Assembly (NCBI GenBank): GCA_949752795.1
Contig: OX457057.1
Location: 102,699,513-102,763,512 of the forward strand
Origin: Hyperoodon ampullatus
Lineage: Eukaryota > Chordata > Mammalia > Artiodactyla > Ziphiidae
Direction of reading: 5' to 3'
Length of the DNA: 64,000 nt
Part shown: positions 11,346 to 23,045 of the stretch, in pieces
Layout: the number at the start of each line of letters is the position of its first letter
Position numbering within the stretch: position 1 is the first letter of the stretch
Made by a program: the position numbers and the translations under genes
The notes under the pieces: model-generated
What the model saw: the letters and a program-made list of their open reading frames with translations, nothing else
The model's database searches: none
Told to the model about the DNA's origin: nothing

Positions 11346-12774
11346 CTGATAGTTTAAGTTATAGACTTTTAGATTAGACCTAATACCTGTCCTAAGAAAA
11401 ATATCCATAACTTTATCACTTTAGCAGTAATAAAATGTCTCCTACTTCATGTAAATGTAAATTAATGACGTCAAAGAGCAAGTTGCTTCGGTTGATATAA
11501 AGGTTAGAAATAAATTATTCATAATTCAGGCAACCTGAATTCAGTATAACTCAGTATAATTAATAGTCCACAGCCTGTAGTAGTACATCAAGAACTTTAA
11601 TCAGTAGCAGGTCAACTGTGGGTTAGAAATAGGAAATGACAAATAGATACAGATAAGACTTATTTAAGTTATGAAATCATAGAGTTTAGAGCTGGGGGCA
11701 AGTGAAAAGTTCATTTAATTTCAACAGATCAGTGTTTTGAGGCCTATAAAAGCAATCAAAATTATAAGGAAAAGATTAAAAATGACTTAGTTTCTATATT
11801 CATATACATAACTTACATCAATGCATAAATATAATGATACAAATTCTTAGTGCCCTGCTTTTTTCCTTTTGCTTTCTTTTTCACCCTCTCTCTTCCCCTG
11901 TCTACGTATATCAGGGTCCCCCTCCACCAAATCCCCCTCTCCTAGGTAGTAACCCTTGGCAAGAACCCTATTTTTCTTCATGACAGATAGATATAGATAT
12001 AATTTATTTAGTTATATTTTTACATACGCGTGCATACATACAGGGTTCTCTGATCATGGTTAGTTTACAAAAATTAGATAATATATACTTTTTGGATTCT
12101 TGCTTTACTCGTTCATCATCTCATGGTGATCTCTCTAAAACATGGTATACTTCCAATTCATTCTTTTAAATTGCTGTGTAAGATTTTATGAATGTACCAT
12201 AATTCAGCTATTTATCTACTAGAGTAAGGTAGAGACTTTTATGATCAGCTGTATCCAGTTCTTCTCTCCTTCCAGGCACATGAGAAAATTATACTTCCCC
12301 TCTCACTTCAGTAAGGCTATATGATAAGTTCTGGCCAATCGATTTTAGGTAGAAGTGATGTACGTTAATTTCTTCCATGCCAGAGTATTTGGTTAATAAC
12401 ATGAGACCCTCTGTTACACTCTTCCTCCTGCTGCAGCAATTTGTGATGTTACAAATGATGAAACCTCTGTCATCCTAGGTCTGTGAGTGAAAATTACATG
12501 GAATAAAGTTCTCTGATTAAGCACATCATGGTCATGTAGTGTGAATAAGTAATAAGACTTTGTGGTGTTAAGCCCCTGTGAGTTTGGGGTTGTTTGTTAT
12601 TGTTGGCATAAGCTGCTCTATCTTAACTGATGTAATGGGATTTCTCTTTGTTTCCAGTTTTATGCACTATGAACAATGCTAATGTTAGTGCTTTTATTTC
12701 TATAGAATAAATTATTAACTTGGAATTCATGGGCCTATGGAGATGTATATTTAAAATTTTAATAGACATTGCCA
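11346..12774. other. Intergenic; possible unclassified old repeat at 12240-12620
   Basis: Mostly unnamed sequence. From about 12240 to 12620 it has the look of an old interspersed element (agccactgag-like motif: ttaagcccctgtgagtttgg, then ggttgtttgttattgttggc near the end). I cannot assign a family. Confidence 0.35.
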
Positions 12775-12916
12775 GACTTCCCTGGTGGTCCAGTGGTTTA
12801 AGACTCCATGCTTCCACTGCAGGGGGCACAGGTTCAATCCATGGTCGGGGAACTAATAAGATCCCACATGCTGCACAGTGCGGCCAAAAAACAAACAAAC
12901 AAAACCTTAAAAAACC
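12775..12916 (+). mobile_element. CHR-type SINE, short form
   Basis: The tRNA-like head (gacttccctggtggtccagt, ggttcaatccatggtcgggg) and the body end atgctgcacagtgcggccaa lead into an (AAAC)n tail. At about 140 bases it is the short SINE form. No clear target duplication is visible, so it is probably older than the long copies. Confidence 0.88.
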
Positions 12917-13233
12917 CAAAGTGATAAGCCTGTAGTGCAGATCCTCTAATTATTTTAATAATTTCCAAATTATTTTTAATTTAAAAATAATTGCTGTGTT
13001 ATTTGCTTGATGAGGCTGTCTGTAGTTAAAAGAAACCCGTGTCTGAACTATGATTTGTCAAAGGAAAATGCATCAATTTTTTAAAATGATTTTCCCAGTA
13101 AATTAATAGTCATTGGATGACCTAGTCTCAATAGGTAGAAAATTCCTTTTTGTCAACAATATTGTTCATAGTGCCAAATCCTCTCTCAACGTACACTAAG
13201 TTAACAGCTATTACATTAAAAGTTTTCTAGCTC

Positions 13234-15645
13234 ACATATTAACAAATTGAAGGATAAAAACCATATGATAATCTCAATAGATGCAGAAAAAGCTTTTGGC
13301 AAATTTCAACACCCATTTATAATAAAAGCTCTCCAGAAAGTGGGTATAGAGGGAACCTACCTCAACATAATAAAAGCCATATATGACAAACCTGCAGCCA
13401 ACATCATTCTCAATGGTGACTAACTGAAAGCATTTCCTCTAAGATCAGGAACAAGACAAGGGTGCCCACTCTCACCACTATTATTCAACATAGTTTTGGA
13501 AGTTTTAGCCACTGCAATCAGAGAAGAAAAAGAAATAAAAGGAATCCAAATTGGAAAAGAAGAAGTAAAACTGTCACTGTTTGCAGATGACCTGATACTA
13601 TACATAGAAAATCCTAAAGATGCCACCAGAAAAGCAATGAATTCGATAAAGCAGCAGGATACAAAATTAATGCACAGAAATCTCTTGCATTCCTATACAC
13701 TAACAATGAAAAATCAGAAAGAGAAATTAAGGAAACACTCCCATTTACCATTGCAACAAAAAGAATAAAATACATAGGCATAAAACTACCTAAGGAGACA
13801 AAAGACCTGTATGCAGAAAATTATAAGACACTGGTGAAAGAAATTAAGGATGATACAAACAGATGGAGAGATAGACCATGTTCTTGGATTGGAAGAATCA
13901 ACATTGTGAAAATGACTATATTACCCAAAGCAATTTATAGATTCAATGCAATCCTTATCAAATTACCAATGGAATCTTTCACAGAACTAGAACAAGAAAT
14001 TTTATAATTTGTATGGAAACACAAAAGACCTTGAATAGCCAAAGCAATCTTGAGAAAGAGAAATGGAGCTGGAGGAATCAGGCTCCCTGACTTCAGACTA
14101 TACTACAAAGATATAGTAATCAAGACAGTATGGTACTGGCACAAAAACAGAAATATAAATCAATGGAACAGGATAGAAAGCCCAGAGATAAACCCATGCA
14201 CATATGGTCACCTTATCTTTGACAAAAGAGGCAAGAATATACAATGGAGAAAAGACAGCCTCCTCAATTAAGTGGTGCTGGGGAAACTGGACAGCTACAT
14301 GTAAAAGAATGAAATTATAACACTTCCTAACATCATACATAAAATTAAACTCAAAAGGGATTAAAGACCTAAATGTAAGGCCAGACACTATAAAACTCTT
14401 AGAGGAAAACATAGGCAGAGCACACTTTGACATAAATCATAGCAAGATCCTTTTTTACCCACCTCCTAGAGTAATGGAAATAAAAACAAGAATAAACAAA
14501 TGGGACCTAATGAAACTTAAAAGCTTCTGCACAGCAAAGGAAACCATAAACAAAACAAAAAGACAACCCTCAGAATGGGAGAAAATAGTTGCAAATGAAG
14601 CAACTGACAAAGGATTAATCTCCAAAATACACAAGCAGCTCTTGCAGCTTAATATCAAAAAAAAAAAAACCCAATCCCAAAATGGGCAGACCTAAATAGA
14701 CATTTCTCCAAAGAAGACATACAGATTGCCAACAAACACATGAAAAGATGCTCAACATCACTAATCACTAGAGAAATGCAAATCAAATCTACCATGAGGT
14801 ATCACCTCACAACAGTCAGAGTGGCCATCATCAAAAAATCTAGAAACAATAAATGCTAGAGAGGGTGTGGAGAAAGGGGAACCCTCCTGTACTGCTGGTG
14901 GGAATGTAAATTGATACAGCCACTATGGAGAACAGTATGGAGGTTCCTTAAAAGACCAAAAATAGAACTACCATATGACCCAGGAATCCCACTCCTGGGC
15001 ATATACCTGGAGAAAACCATAATTCCAAAAGATACATGCATCCCAATGTGCACTGCAGCACTATTTACAATAGCCAGGACAAGGAAGCAACCTAAATGTC
15101 CGTCAACAGATGAATGGATAAAGAAGATGTGGCACATATATACAATGGCATATTACTCAGCCATAAAAAGGAATGAAATTGAGTTATTTTTAGTGAGGTG
15201 GATGGACCTAGAGTCTGTCATACAGAGTAAAGTAAGTCAGAAAGAGAAAAACAAATACTGTATGCTAACGCATATATATGGAATCTAAAGAAAGGCACTG
15301 ATGAACCTAGTGGCAGGGCAGGAATAAAGATGCAGACGTAGAAAACGGACTTGGGGACACAGTGGGGGAAGGGGAAGCTGGGATAAAGTGAGAGAGTAAC
15401 ATTGACATATATACACTACCAAATGTAAAGTGGATGACTAGTGGGAAGCAGCTGCATAGCACAGGGAGATCAACTTGTTGCTTTGTGGTGACCTAGAGGG
15501 GTGGGATAGGAAGTGTGGGAGGAAGGCTCACGAGGGAGGGGATATGGGAATATATGTATACATATAGTTGATTCACTTTGTTGTACAGCAGAAACTAACA
15601 TGACATTTTAAAGCAATTACAGTCCAATAATTATGTGAAAAAAAT
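13234..15645 (+). mobile_element. 5'-truncated L1, sense, with exact target-site duplication
   Basis: The 2.4-kb insert covers the ORF2 reverse-transcriptase core to the 3' UTR and an AAAATAAA-type tail. The 16-base direct repeat AAAAGTTTTCTAGCTC flanks it exactly (13218-13233 and 15646-15661). The end of the 3' UTR (ttgattcactttgttgtaca, then agcaattacagtccaataat) is of cetartiodactyl type. It is truncated at the 5' end in the normal way, with no inversion. It lies between SYCP1 and TSHB. Confidence 0.95.
13246..15288 (+). pseudogene. L1 ORF2 remnant: reverse-transcriptase core to C-terminus, frameshifted
   Basis: L1 ORF2 encodes the endonuclease/reverse transcriptase that copies L1 RNA into nicked DNA. 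The remnant starts inside the RT domain and keeps the polymerase motif FADD (in [16 protein letters not shown], near 13575), but frameshifts follow soon after. The frame recovers at 14911-15288, where the C-terminal zone reads [19 protein letters not shown], then [22 protein letters not shown], ending at a stop after YGI. There is no start codon, endonuclease or intact frame, so it cannot act in cis. Confidence 0.88.
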
Positions 15646-15794
15646 AAAAGTTTTCTAGCTCTTTTAATAGTATCTGAGATTTTTGTACATTCTGTTTATT
15701 AGCTAAATCGCAAATATAGTTTATTGGATTATCATGTTTAATTAAGTCAAAACTAATTCTTCAGGCCTACCTACCACAGGTGATATGATGTGTT

Positions 15795-16005
15795 TATTAA
15801 AAGTATGGCGTTTGTTTGGCTGACTAAGTTTGGAGTCCTTGCTCTGCCATTCAGGTTCTGAATAACCTCTCTGTGGCTCAGCTTTCTGGTGTGTAAAATG
15901 GTGATAATTATAAATAGAAAAAAATGAGTTAACAGACATTTTGAAGGGTATCTAGCACAAAGCAAGTGCTAATAATTATCTCTCATTTTTATTAATAAAA
16001 TCAAT
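15795..16005 (+). mobile_element. MIR SINE, sense
   Basis: MIR-type core: tttggagtccttgctctgcc, then aacctctctgtggctcagct, then gtgtaaaatggtgataatt, then a tail with tctagcacaaagcaagtgct followed by aataattat. Confidence 0.8.
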
Positions 16006-16084
16006 GTTATGAATGCCCATGATAGGTGGGCATTCAGTGGGTTTTAATGAATTTGACTCACTACATGAAGGTGAATTCAACAGG

Positions 16085-16725
16085 GACAAGGAAAAAGGAG
16101 GACTTGTACTCTAGATGTTCCCTAGCTCTAAACTGGCCCCATGGACTCTCTCCATCCTCAGAAGCCTCCTTCCTGTCCTGGGAGTAGCTGAAATGTCAAG
16201 AGAACCCATATTGCCAGGCTGATGCCTGCAATAGCCATTATTATCATGCACCTGCTTATCCCAGGTCCTTTGAAAACAGAAGTTAACTTGGAGGCTGCAG
16301 TTCCTACAAATGGACACGTGAGGGCCACCCAAGGCAACTCTGGTCAGTAATTGATGGTCACAGTCTATGAAAGACCAGGATGGCATGGAGCATTGGTATT
16401 TTGGTGCCAGCTCTACTGATTGAGTGTTCTCTGCCTCGCTAAGGTCTGCATTTTCTTTGTAGGACTCAGGGAATGGTATTTGGTACATGGGAGTCAAAGC
16501 AGGCTAGCTGACAGACCAGCAAGTAGATGAACCCAAGGATGGCCACCTAGCCATAACCATCTGTGGTGCCCAGGACCCAGAAAGAGGGCATGAGTGTAAC
16601 ATAGTCTGACCCTCCAGAAACCTTGTGGCAGAAGGAAGATAATGATGCCTAGGGAGGTAGAAATTTTTGTCTAATGAACTTGATTCCTGCAACCTTGATA
16701 AACCTGCCTACTAGATGCAGTAGCA
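16085..16725. other. GC-richer unassigned segment with a 128-codon minus-strand open frame
   Basis: About 640 bases stand out from the AT-rich repeats by higher GC and lack of L1, L2 or SINE signals. The longest frame is on the minus strand at 16111-16497 (MTPMYQIPFPESYKENADLS at its start, cysteine-rich middle such as SICRNCSLQVNFCF). I recognise no domain, splice site or poly(A) tail. It may be a chance frame, a decayed processed pseudogene, or unknown repeat sequence. Confidence 0.3.
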
Positions 16726-17947
16726 TTTACTAGTTCCAGCAACATTTTTGTAGATTCCTTACAATTTTCTGTATAGATGATCATGTCATCTGTAGATAAA
16801 GACATTTTTACTTCTTCAATCTCTATGTTTTTTTTTCTCTTTTTATTGCCTTGTTACACAGGCTAGTATTTCTAATACAACATTGTATACAAATAGTGAG
16901 AGTGGACATCCTTGCCTTTTCCCCAATTATTTCACCTTAAGTATGATGTTAGATATCTTTTTACAGGTTGAAGAAGTTCATTTTATTACTAATTTGCTGG
17001 AAATTTTTATCATGAATGAATGCTGATTTTTCTGAAGCTTTTTCTGCATATTTTGAGATGAATATATGGTATTTCATTTTTAGTCTGTTTGACATGGTGA
17101 ATTACATTCATTGATTTTCCAGTGTTAAACCCACTTTGCATTCCTGGGATAAACACCATTTGGTCATGACATATTATCCTTTTTATATATTATTGGACTT
17201 GATTTGCTAAAATTCTTGTGAAGAATTTTTGCATCTTGACATTTTTTGAGAGATGTTGGTCTCTAGTTTTCTTAGTCTGTAATGTTTTTGGCTTGTTTGC
17301 CATCAAGGTTATGCTGGCCTTATAACATTAACTGAGGAGTGTTCTCTCAACTTTTGGAAAGCCTTTGTGTTAAATTGGTATTATATCTTTCTTAAATGTT
17401 TGAGAGAATTTACCAGTGAAATAATCTGGGAATGAAGTTTTCTTTGAAGTAATATATTTAATTATGAAATAAATTTATTTGATAAATATACGGCTATTTA
17501 GAGTTACTATTTCTTCTTGAGCTTCTTGAAATATTTAGTATTTCAATTACTGAGAGAAAGGTGTTGAAATTTTCAACTATAATTGTAGATTATTTATTTC
17601 TCCTTTTAAGTCTGTCAGTGTTTGTTTCATAAACTTTTAAGTTTGTTTTTATGTGCATACACTTTTAGGATTGCTTTTTTGTTCTTGACGACTTCATCCC
17701 TTCATCATTGTAAAGTGTTCCTTTTTATTCATAGAATATTCATTGCTCTGAAGTTTACTTTGATATTCATATAGCTACTACAGCTTTCTTCTAATTAATG
17801 TTTTCATATTTTATCTTTTTCCACTCTTTTGTCTTTATCTGTTTGTATTTCTATATGTAAACTGGGTTACATGTAGACAGAATACAGTCAGTCTTGATTT
17901 TTTTAATCAAATCTGATCATCTTTGCTTTATAATTTGAATGATTAAC

Positions 17948-18534
17948 CCATTTACATATATATTTTTAATTGAAGTATAGTCGATTTACAGTATTTTAAT
18001 TGAATATTATTGACTTACAATAATATGCTGTTACAGGTGTACAGCACAGTGATTCCATTTTTTTGTAGGTTATATTCCATTATAGGTAATTGCAAGCTAT
18101 TGGATATAATCCCCTGTGCTATACAGTAAATCCTTATTGCTTATCTATTTTACATATAGTAGTTTGTATCTGTTAATCCCATACACGTAATTTGTCCCTC
18201 CCTCCCTTCCCTCTCCCCTTTGGTAACCATAAGTTTGTTTTCTTTGTCTGTGAGACTGTTTCTGTTTTGTATATAGATTCATTTATATTATTTTTTAGAT
18301 TCCACATATAAATGGTATCATTTTTGTCTTTCTCTGACTTCACTAATATAATATTCTCTAGGTCCATCCATGTTGCTGCAAATGACAATATTTCTTTATT
18401 ATAGCTGAATAATATTCATTGTATATATATACCCCCACACACAATCATCTGTTGATGGGCACTTGGATTGCTTCTATGTCTTGACTCTTGTAAATAGTGC
18501 TGCTATGAACATTGGGGTGCATGTATCTTTTGAT
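17948..18534 (-). mobile_element. L1 3' end nested in old L1
   Basis: Antisense cetartiodactyl L1 3' UTR (aattgaagtatagtcgattt, cccctgtgctatacagtaaa) and a little ORF2 C-terminus. Host sequence resembling ttaacccatttacatata lies at the left (about 17942) and a diverged copy ttaaaccatttatgttta at the right (about 18538), consistent with an old target-site duplication. An extra partial repeat of the 3' tail near 17990-18010 suggests a small tandem duplication. Confidence 0.75.
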
Positions 18535-18649
18535 TTAGTTAAACCATTTATGTTTAATATAATTATTGATGCACTTGGGTTTAATTTTACCATCTTACCA
18601 TTTATTTTCTATTCCATCTGTTCTTTGTTCCTTGTTTTCTCTGTTTCTA

Positions 18650-18966
18650 CAGGCATACTTTGGAGATATTCAAGGTTCAGTTGCAGAGCACTGCAGTAAA
18701 AAAGATATCAAAATAAAGTGAGTCACACAAATTTTTTGGTTTCCCAATGCATATAAAAGTTATGTTTACATTCTGCTATAGCCTATTAAGTTTGCAATAG
18801 CATTATGTCTAAAAAAATAATGTATACACCTTAATTTAAAAATAATGCTGTTGGAAAAATGGTACTGATAGATTTGCTTGACACAGGATTACCACAAACC
18901 TTCAATTTGTAAAAAGTACACTGTGAAGTGCAACTAAGTGAAGCACAGTAAAATGAGGTAAGCCTG
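18650..18966. mobile_element. Tigger1-derived non-autonomous DNA transposon (MITE-like)
   Basis: 317 bases flanked by TA on each side (18648-18649 and 18967-18968). The ends form inverted repeats (CAGGCATAC... and ...GTAAGCCTG). The inner sequences match both ends of Tigger1: gagtcacacaaattttttgg and aatagcattatgtctaaaaa on the left, accacaaaccttcaatttgt on the right. The transposase region between them is absent. It belongs to the mariner/Tc1 (pogo) group. Confidence 0.88.
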
Positions 18967-19024
18967 TATTTTCTTTTGGATTATTTTAGTGTTGTCATGA
19001 TTCCATTTTATTTTCATCATTGGC

Positions 19025-20165
19025 TTTTTAAAAAGTAACAGACTTTATTTTTTAGAGTAGTTTTAGGTTCACAGCAAAACTGAATAGAAAATACAGAGAT
19101 TTCCCAAATGCACGTGGTCCCACGCATGCTTAATCTCCCCCTCAGTTAACATCCTGTATCAGAGTGGTACATTTGTTACAATTGATGAAGTTTTATCAAT
19201 TCATTATTGCCATCCAAAGTTCATAGTTTACATTAGGGTTTACTCTTGGTGTTCTACATTTTATGGGTTTTGACAAATGTATAATGACATGTACCCAACA
19301 TTATCATATCATACAGAATATTATCACTACCCTACAAATCCTCTGTGTTTTGCCCATTCATCCCTCCCTCCCCTGACCCCTGGTAACCACTGATCTTTTT
19401 AATGTCTCCATAGTTTTGTCTTTTCTAGAATGTCATTTAGTTGGAATCATACAGTATGTAGGCTTTTCAGATTGCCTTCTTTTACTTAGTAATATGCAGT
19501 TAAGGCTCTTCCATAACTTTTCATGGCTTGGTAGATCATTTCTTTTTAGTGCTGAATAATTTTCCATTGTCTGAATGTACCACGATTTGTTTATCCTTTC
19601 ACCTCTTGAAGGCCATCTTGGTTGCTTCCAAGTTTTGGCAATCATGGATTAAGCTTCTGTAAACATCCATGTGGAAATTTCTGTATGGACACAAGCTTTT
19701 AACTCCTTTGGGTTAATACCAGTGAGCATGATTGCTGGATCTTATGATAAGAGTCATGTAATTTTGTAATAAACTACCAATCTATCTTCTAAAGTGGCCG
19801 TATCATTTTGTATTCACACCAGCAATTAATGAGAGTTCCTGTTGCTCCACATTCTTGCCAGCATTTGGTATTGTCAGTGTTCTGGATTTTGGCCATTCTA
19901 ATAGGTGTGTAGTGGTATCTTTTTTTTTAATTTGCAATTCCCTGGTGACATATAATGTGGAACATCTTTTCATATGCTGATTTGCCATCTGTATGTCTTC
20001 TCTGGTGAGATGTCTGCTCAAGTCTTTTGTCCATTTTTAAATCAGTTTGTTAGTTTTCTTACCATTGAGTTTTAATATTGTTTGACTATTTCAGATAACA
20101 ATGGTTTATCTGATATATCTTTTGTAAATATTTTCTCCCAGTCTGTGTCTTCTCATTCTTTTGAA
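19025..20165 (-). mobile_element. L1M-type 3' end nested in old L1
   Basis: The antisense 3' UTR of an older mammalian L1: gttttaggttcacagcaaaa, gagatttcccaaatgcacg, ctggtaaccactgatctttt, then aatgtctccatagttttgtc, then ggaatcatacagtatgtagg, and further toward ORF2. The short direct repeats ggctttttaa (left) and gtctttttag (right) may be a worn target duplication. Confidence 0.7.
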
Positions 20166-20420
20166 CTATTGTCTTTTTAGCTATATTTTATTTTTTGGTG
20201 GTTGCTCTAGGATTTTCAATATACATCTTTAACTTATCATAGTTTACCTTCTAATAATATTATAGCACTTTACATATGGTATAAAAACCTTACAGATATA
20301 CATTTCCATTCCCCATTCCTGTCCTTTATTCTGTTCTTGACATACAATATACTTCTACATGTATTACAAACACCACAATGTATTGTTAATATTTTTGCAT
20401 TAAGCTGTCAGTTGTCTTTT

Positions 20421-20745
20421 TTAAAGTTATTATGTGAAATTCACATAATAAAAATAAGCATTTCAATATGAACAGTTCTGTGGCATTTAATACATTCACA
20501 GTGTTGTGCAAGCACTACCTTTATCTAGTTCAAAATAATTTCATCACCCCAAAAGGATACCCTTTACCCTCTAAGCTGTTATTCCCCATTTTCTACTCCC
20601 CCAGCCCCTGGTAACCACCAGTCTGCTTTCTGTCTCTATGAATTCACCTGTGTATTTCAAATAAGTGGAATCATACAATACGTGATTTTTTGTGTCTAGC
20701 TTCTTTCACTTCAATTGTTTTTTACACATCTGTAGTGAAGGAAGT
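20421..20745 (-). mobile_element. L1M-type 3' end fragment
   Basis: Antisense older-L1 3' UTR: tatgtgaaattcacataata, ttcacagtgttgtgcaagca, ccctggtaaccaccagtctg, ataagtggaatcatacaata. Confidence 0.7.
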
Positions 20746-21830
20746 TAACTATATTATTAGTTTATTATTCCTTAGCTACCACAGATTAATTTGCTAACTA
20801 TCTTTTATTGATTTTCACATATAACAATACTGTGAACTTCTTTTAAAGTAAAAGGTGTACTAAACAAAGATGAGAAAAGTTAAAATACTTTTTGGTGCAT
20901 TAATAACATATTGTTGATTAGTTCCTGAGAAGTGTTTACATGTGTTATTGTGAGTACAGTTAATACTGCTTATATTATTTAGCCAGAGAAATAATATCTA
21001 ATTACCAAGAGGTTATATAAAGTAACAAAAATAGAGTGAAAGATATTATACTAAGGGTTAGAAAAATAAGTTTTGATATATAGGAAAAAAGAACTTGGTA
21101 TTGATCTGACTTTATAACACTACAAATTTTATTACAGAAAATGTTAGCAATTCCTATTAACATTTATATATGACCTTAATTTAAAAAATGTTTTGAAATG
21201 GATGGGACAAGCTTGCATAAATTCACATAAATCTGTCATATTAGGGGCTTTAACTGGTTGCCAAAAGAAAGCAGCAAATTGACATATTTTTTATACATAT
21301 TAAATCAAAATTGTCTCTTTACTTTGGAGCTTCAAGATAACAAAATTATCAATACGCCCATTAGGTCCAGCTCTTCTTGCTCTCAGTTATCTGTATTGTT
21401 TAAGAAAAGAGGATTAAAAGGAGTTTAATAAACAAATAGATTTTGTTTCAAATTGTAGACTATTGCAATTTGATTCTTATAGATAACTCAGAGTTCAGAT
21501 GAATAAACTGATGTTTAAAAAAATATCTGTTGCATAGGATTTTAGAATTTTATGGAACTAGAGCATCTTGCAAGCTAGAAAAGTACCCACTCTTTGAGGA
21601 GGGGAAAGTATTAGTAAATCTGATCCATATTCCAATGTCATTCCTCTGTTTAGTTAATTGAAGATTGTGGATGGCTTTTTTTACATTTGAAAGTGAGTTA
21701 AAATTTTAATGTGATGAAAAGGATATTAGGAAACTTGGATTTTAGCCTGGCTTTTACTGTAACTATCTATAGAACATTGAAGCAGTTAATAACCTCTCAT
21801 GTATTGAATTATACACTCTGAGATTAGCTC
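20746..21830. other. Intergenic, nothing recognised
   Basis: AT-rich sequence without a supported gene or a repeat I can name. Confidence 0.4.
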
Positions 21831-21834
21831 TATA

Positions 21835-22250
21835 TGTTCACTTATTTATGTGTTCAATAAATATTTATTGAACATATAGTATATACAGTAGGCTGGTTTG
21901 AAGTCTGAGGATATAGTGATGACAGATTGAGCCCCTCCATTTATGGTGTTTACATTCTCTTTGGAAAGGGAGAAACAGAGAAAGGTGTGTAAACAAATAA
22001 TACAATATCAGAAAGTTTAAAATGCTATGAAGAATGTATGAGATAGTGGGATAAAAAGTGATGGGGGCAGTGTGAGACACTATATTTGGTTGTCAAGGAA
22101 GACTTTTCTGAGGAAATAATTTTTAAGCTGAGATAATGAGGAAGCCATTTGGAGATAGGGTGAAAGAGCTCTTTATAATGAACAAACAGCAAATGCAAAG
22201 CCCTGCTGCAAGAAAAGTTTAGAATGTTCAAAAGAACATAGTAAAAGGAA
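21835..22250 (-). mobile_element. L2 LINE 3' end, antisense
   Basis: Begins with the reversed L2 tail (gttcaataaatatttattga, then tatagtgatgacagattgag, then tggtgtttacattctctttg) and continues with motifs seen in the other antisense L2 copies (gacttttctgaggaaataat, ttaagctgagataatgagga, acagcaaatgcaaagccctg). Confidence 0.8.
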
Positions 22251-22316
22251 GAGTGAAAGAGTGGTACAACCTGAATCCAGATAAGGCACAGATCGTTTCT
22301 ATCTACTGGATTTTTA

Positions 22317-23045
22317 AAAACAGCTTTGTTGGGGATATGATTGACATATAATTAACTGCATGTATTAGTTTCCTAGGGTTGTTGTAAAAAAGTACCACAC
22401 TGAATGGCTTAAACATCAGAAATGTATTGTCTCACAGTTATAGAGGCGAGAAGTCCAAGATAAGATATTGGTAGGGTAGGGTCATGCTACTCTGAGAGTG
22501 CTGGGAAAAGATCTGTTCTAGGCCTGTCTCCTAGTTTCTGGTAGTTCCTTGTGGCAAGGAACTCCAATCATCACATGGCATTCTCCCTGCTCATATGTCT
22601 GTATCCAAATTTCCCCTTTTTATAAGGATACCAATCATATTGTTTTAGGGGCCTAACCTACTCCATCTTAACTAATTTCATCTGCAATGCCCTATCTCCC
22701 AAATAAGATTACATTCTGAGTTACTTGGGGTTGGGACTTCAACGTATGAATTTTGAGGGTACTCAATTCAAACCATAACGGTGCATATGTTTAAAGAGTA
22801 TAATTTGATAGGTTTTGACATATGTATATCCTATGAAATCATCACAATCAAAATAATGAACATATTCATCACCCCTAAAAATTTCCTCTGCCCCTTTGTA
22901 ATCCTTCTCTCCTGCTCTTCCTTGCATTTCCCCATCCCCAGGTAGTCACTAATTGGCTTTTGCTCTAATGATTAACTTGTATTTTCTAGAATTTTATATA
23001 AACAGAATCATATGGCATGTACTTTTTTTGGTCTGGCTTTTTCAC
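22317..23045 (-). mobile_element. L1M-type 3' end, antisense, split by an LTR
   Basis: Before the LTR: acagctttgttggggatatg, attgacatataattaactgc. After it the same L1 continues: atatgtttaaagagtataat, tgataggttttgacatatgt, then the C/T-rich ccccatccccaggtagtcac. The MaLR LTR inserted between these halves. Confidence 0.78.
22361..22780 (-). mobile_element. Solo LTR of MaLR/MLT type, antisense
   Basis: A 420-base unit beginning tgtattagtttcctagggtt. Internal motifs are ggcttaaacatcagaaatgt, ctcacagttatagaggcgag, cccctttttataaggatacc and gggacttcaacgtatgaatt, near the end. This is the reverse complement of a mammalian-apparent LTR. A 5-base flank (ctgca at 22356-22360, gtgca at 22781-22785) fits the expected short target duplication with one change. 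No internal retroviral coding sequence is present. Confidence 0.8.

Larger units (their letters stand above)
16735..20420 (-). mobile_element. Old L1, antisense, split by three later insertions
   Basis: ORF2 in antisense runs 16735-17947 (e.g. gagagtggacatccttgcct, gaatgctgatttttctgaag). It resumes at 18535 (aaaccatttatgtttaatat), again at 18967, and after 20165 (ttggtggttgctctaggatt, then tcaatatacatctttaactt), ending near 20420. The interrupting elements are an L1 3' UTR (17948-18534), a Tigger1 derivative (18650-18966) and an L1M-type 3' end (about 19025-20165). The host L1 is therefore the oldest layer here. Confidence 0.75.

Noticed and set aside
22361..22780. Possible endogenous retrovirus genes linked to the LTR
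   Set aside because: Only a solo LTR is present; the flanks are L1, with no retroviral coding sequence.
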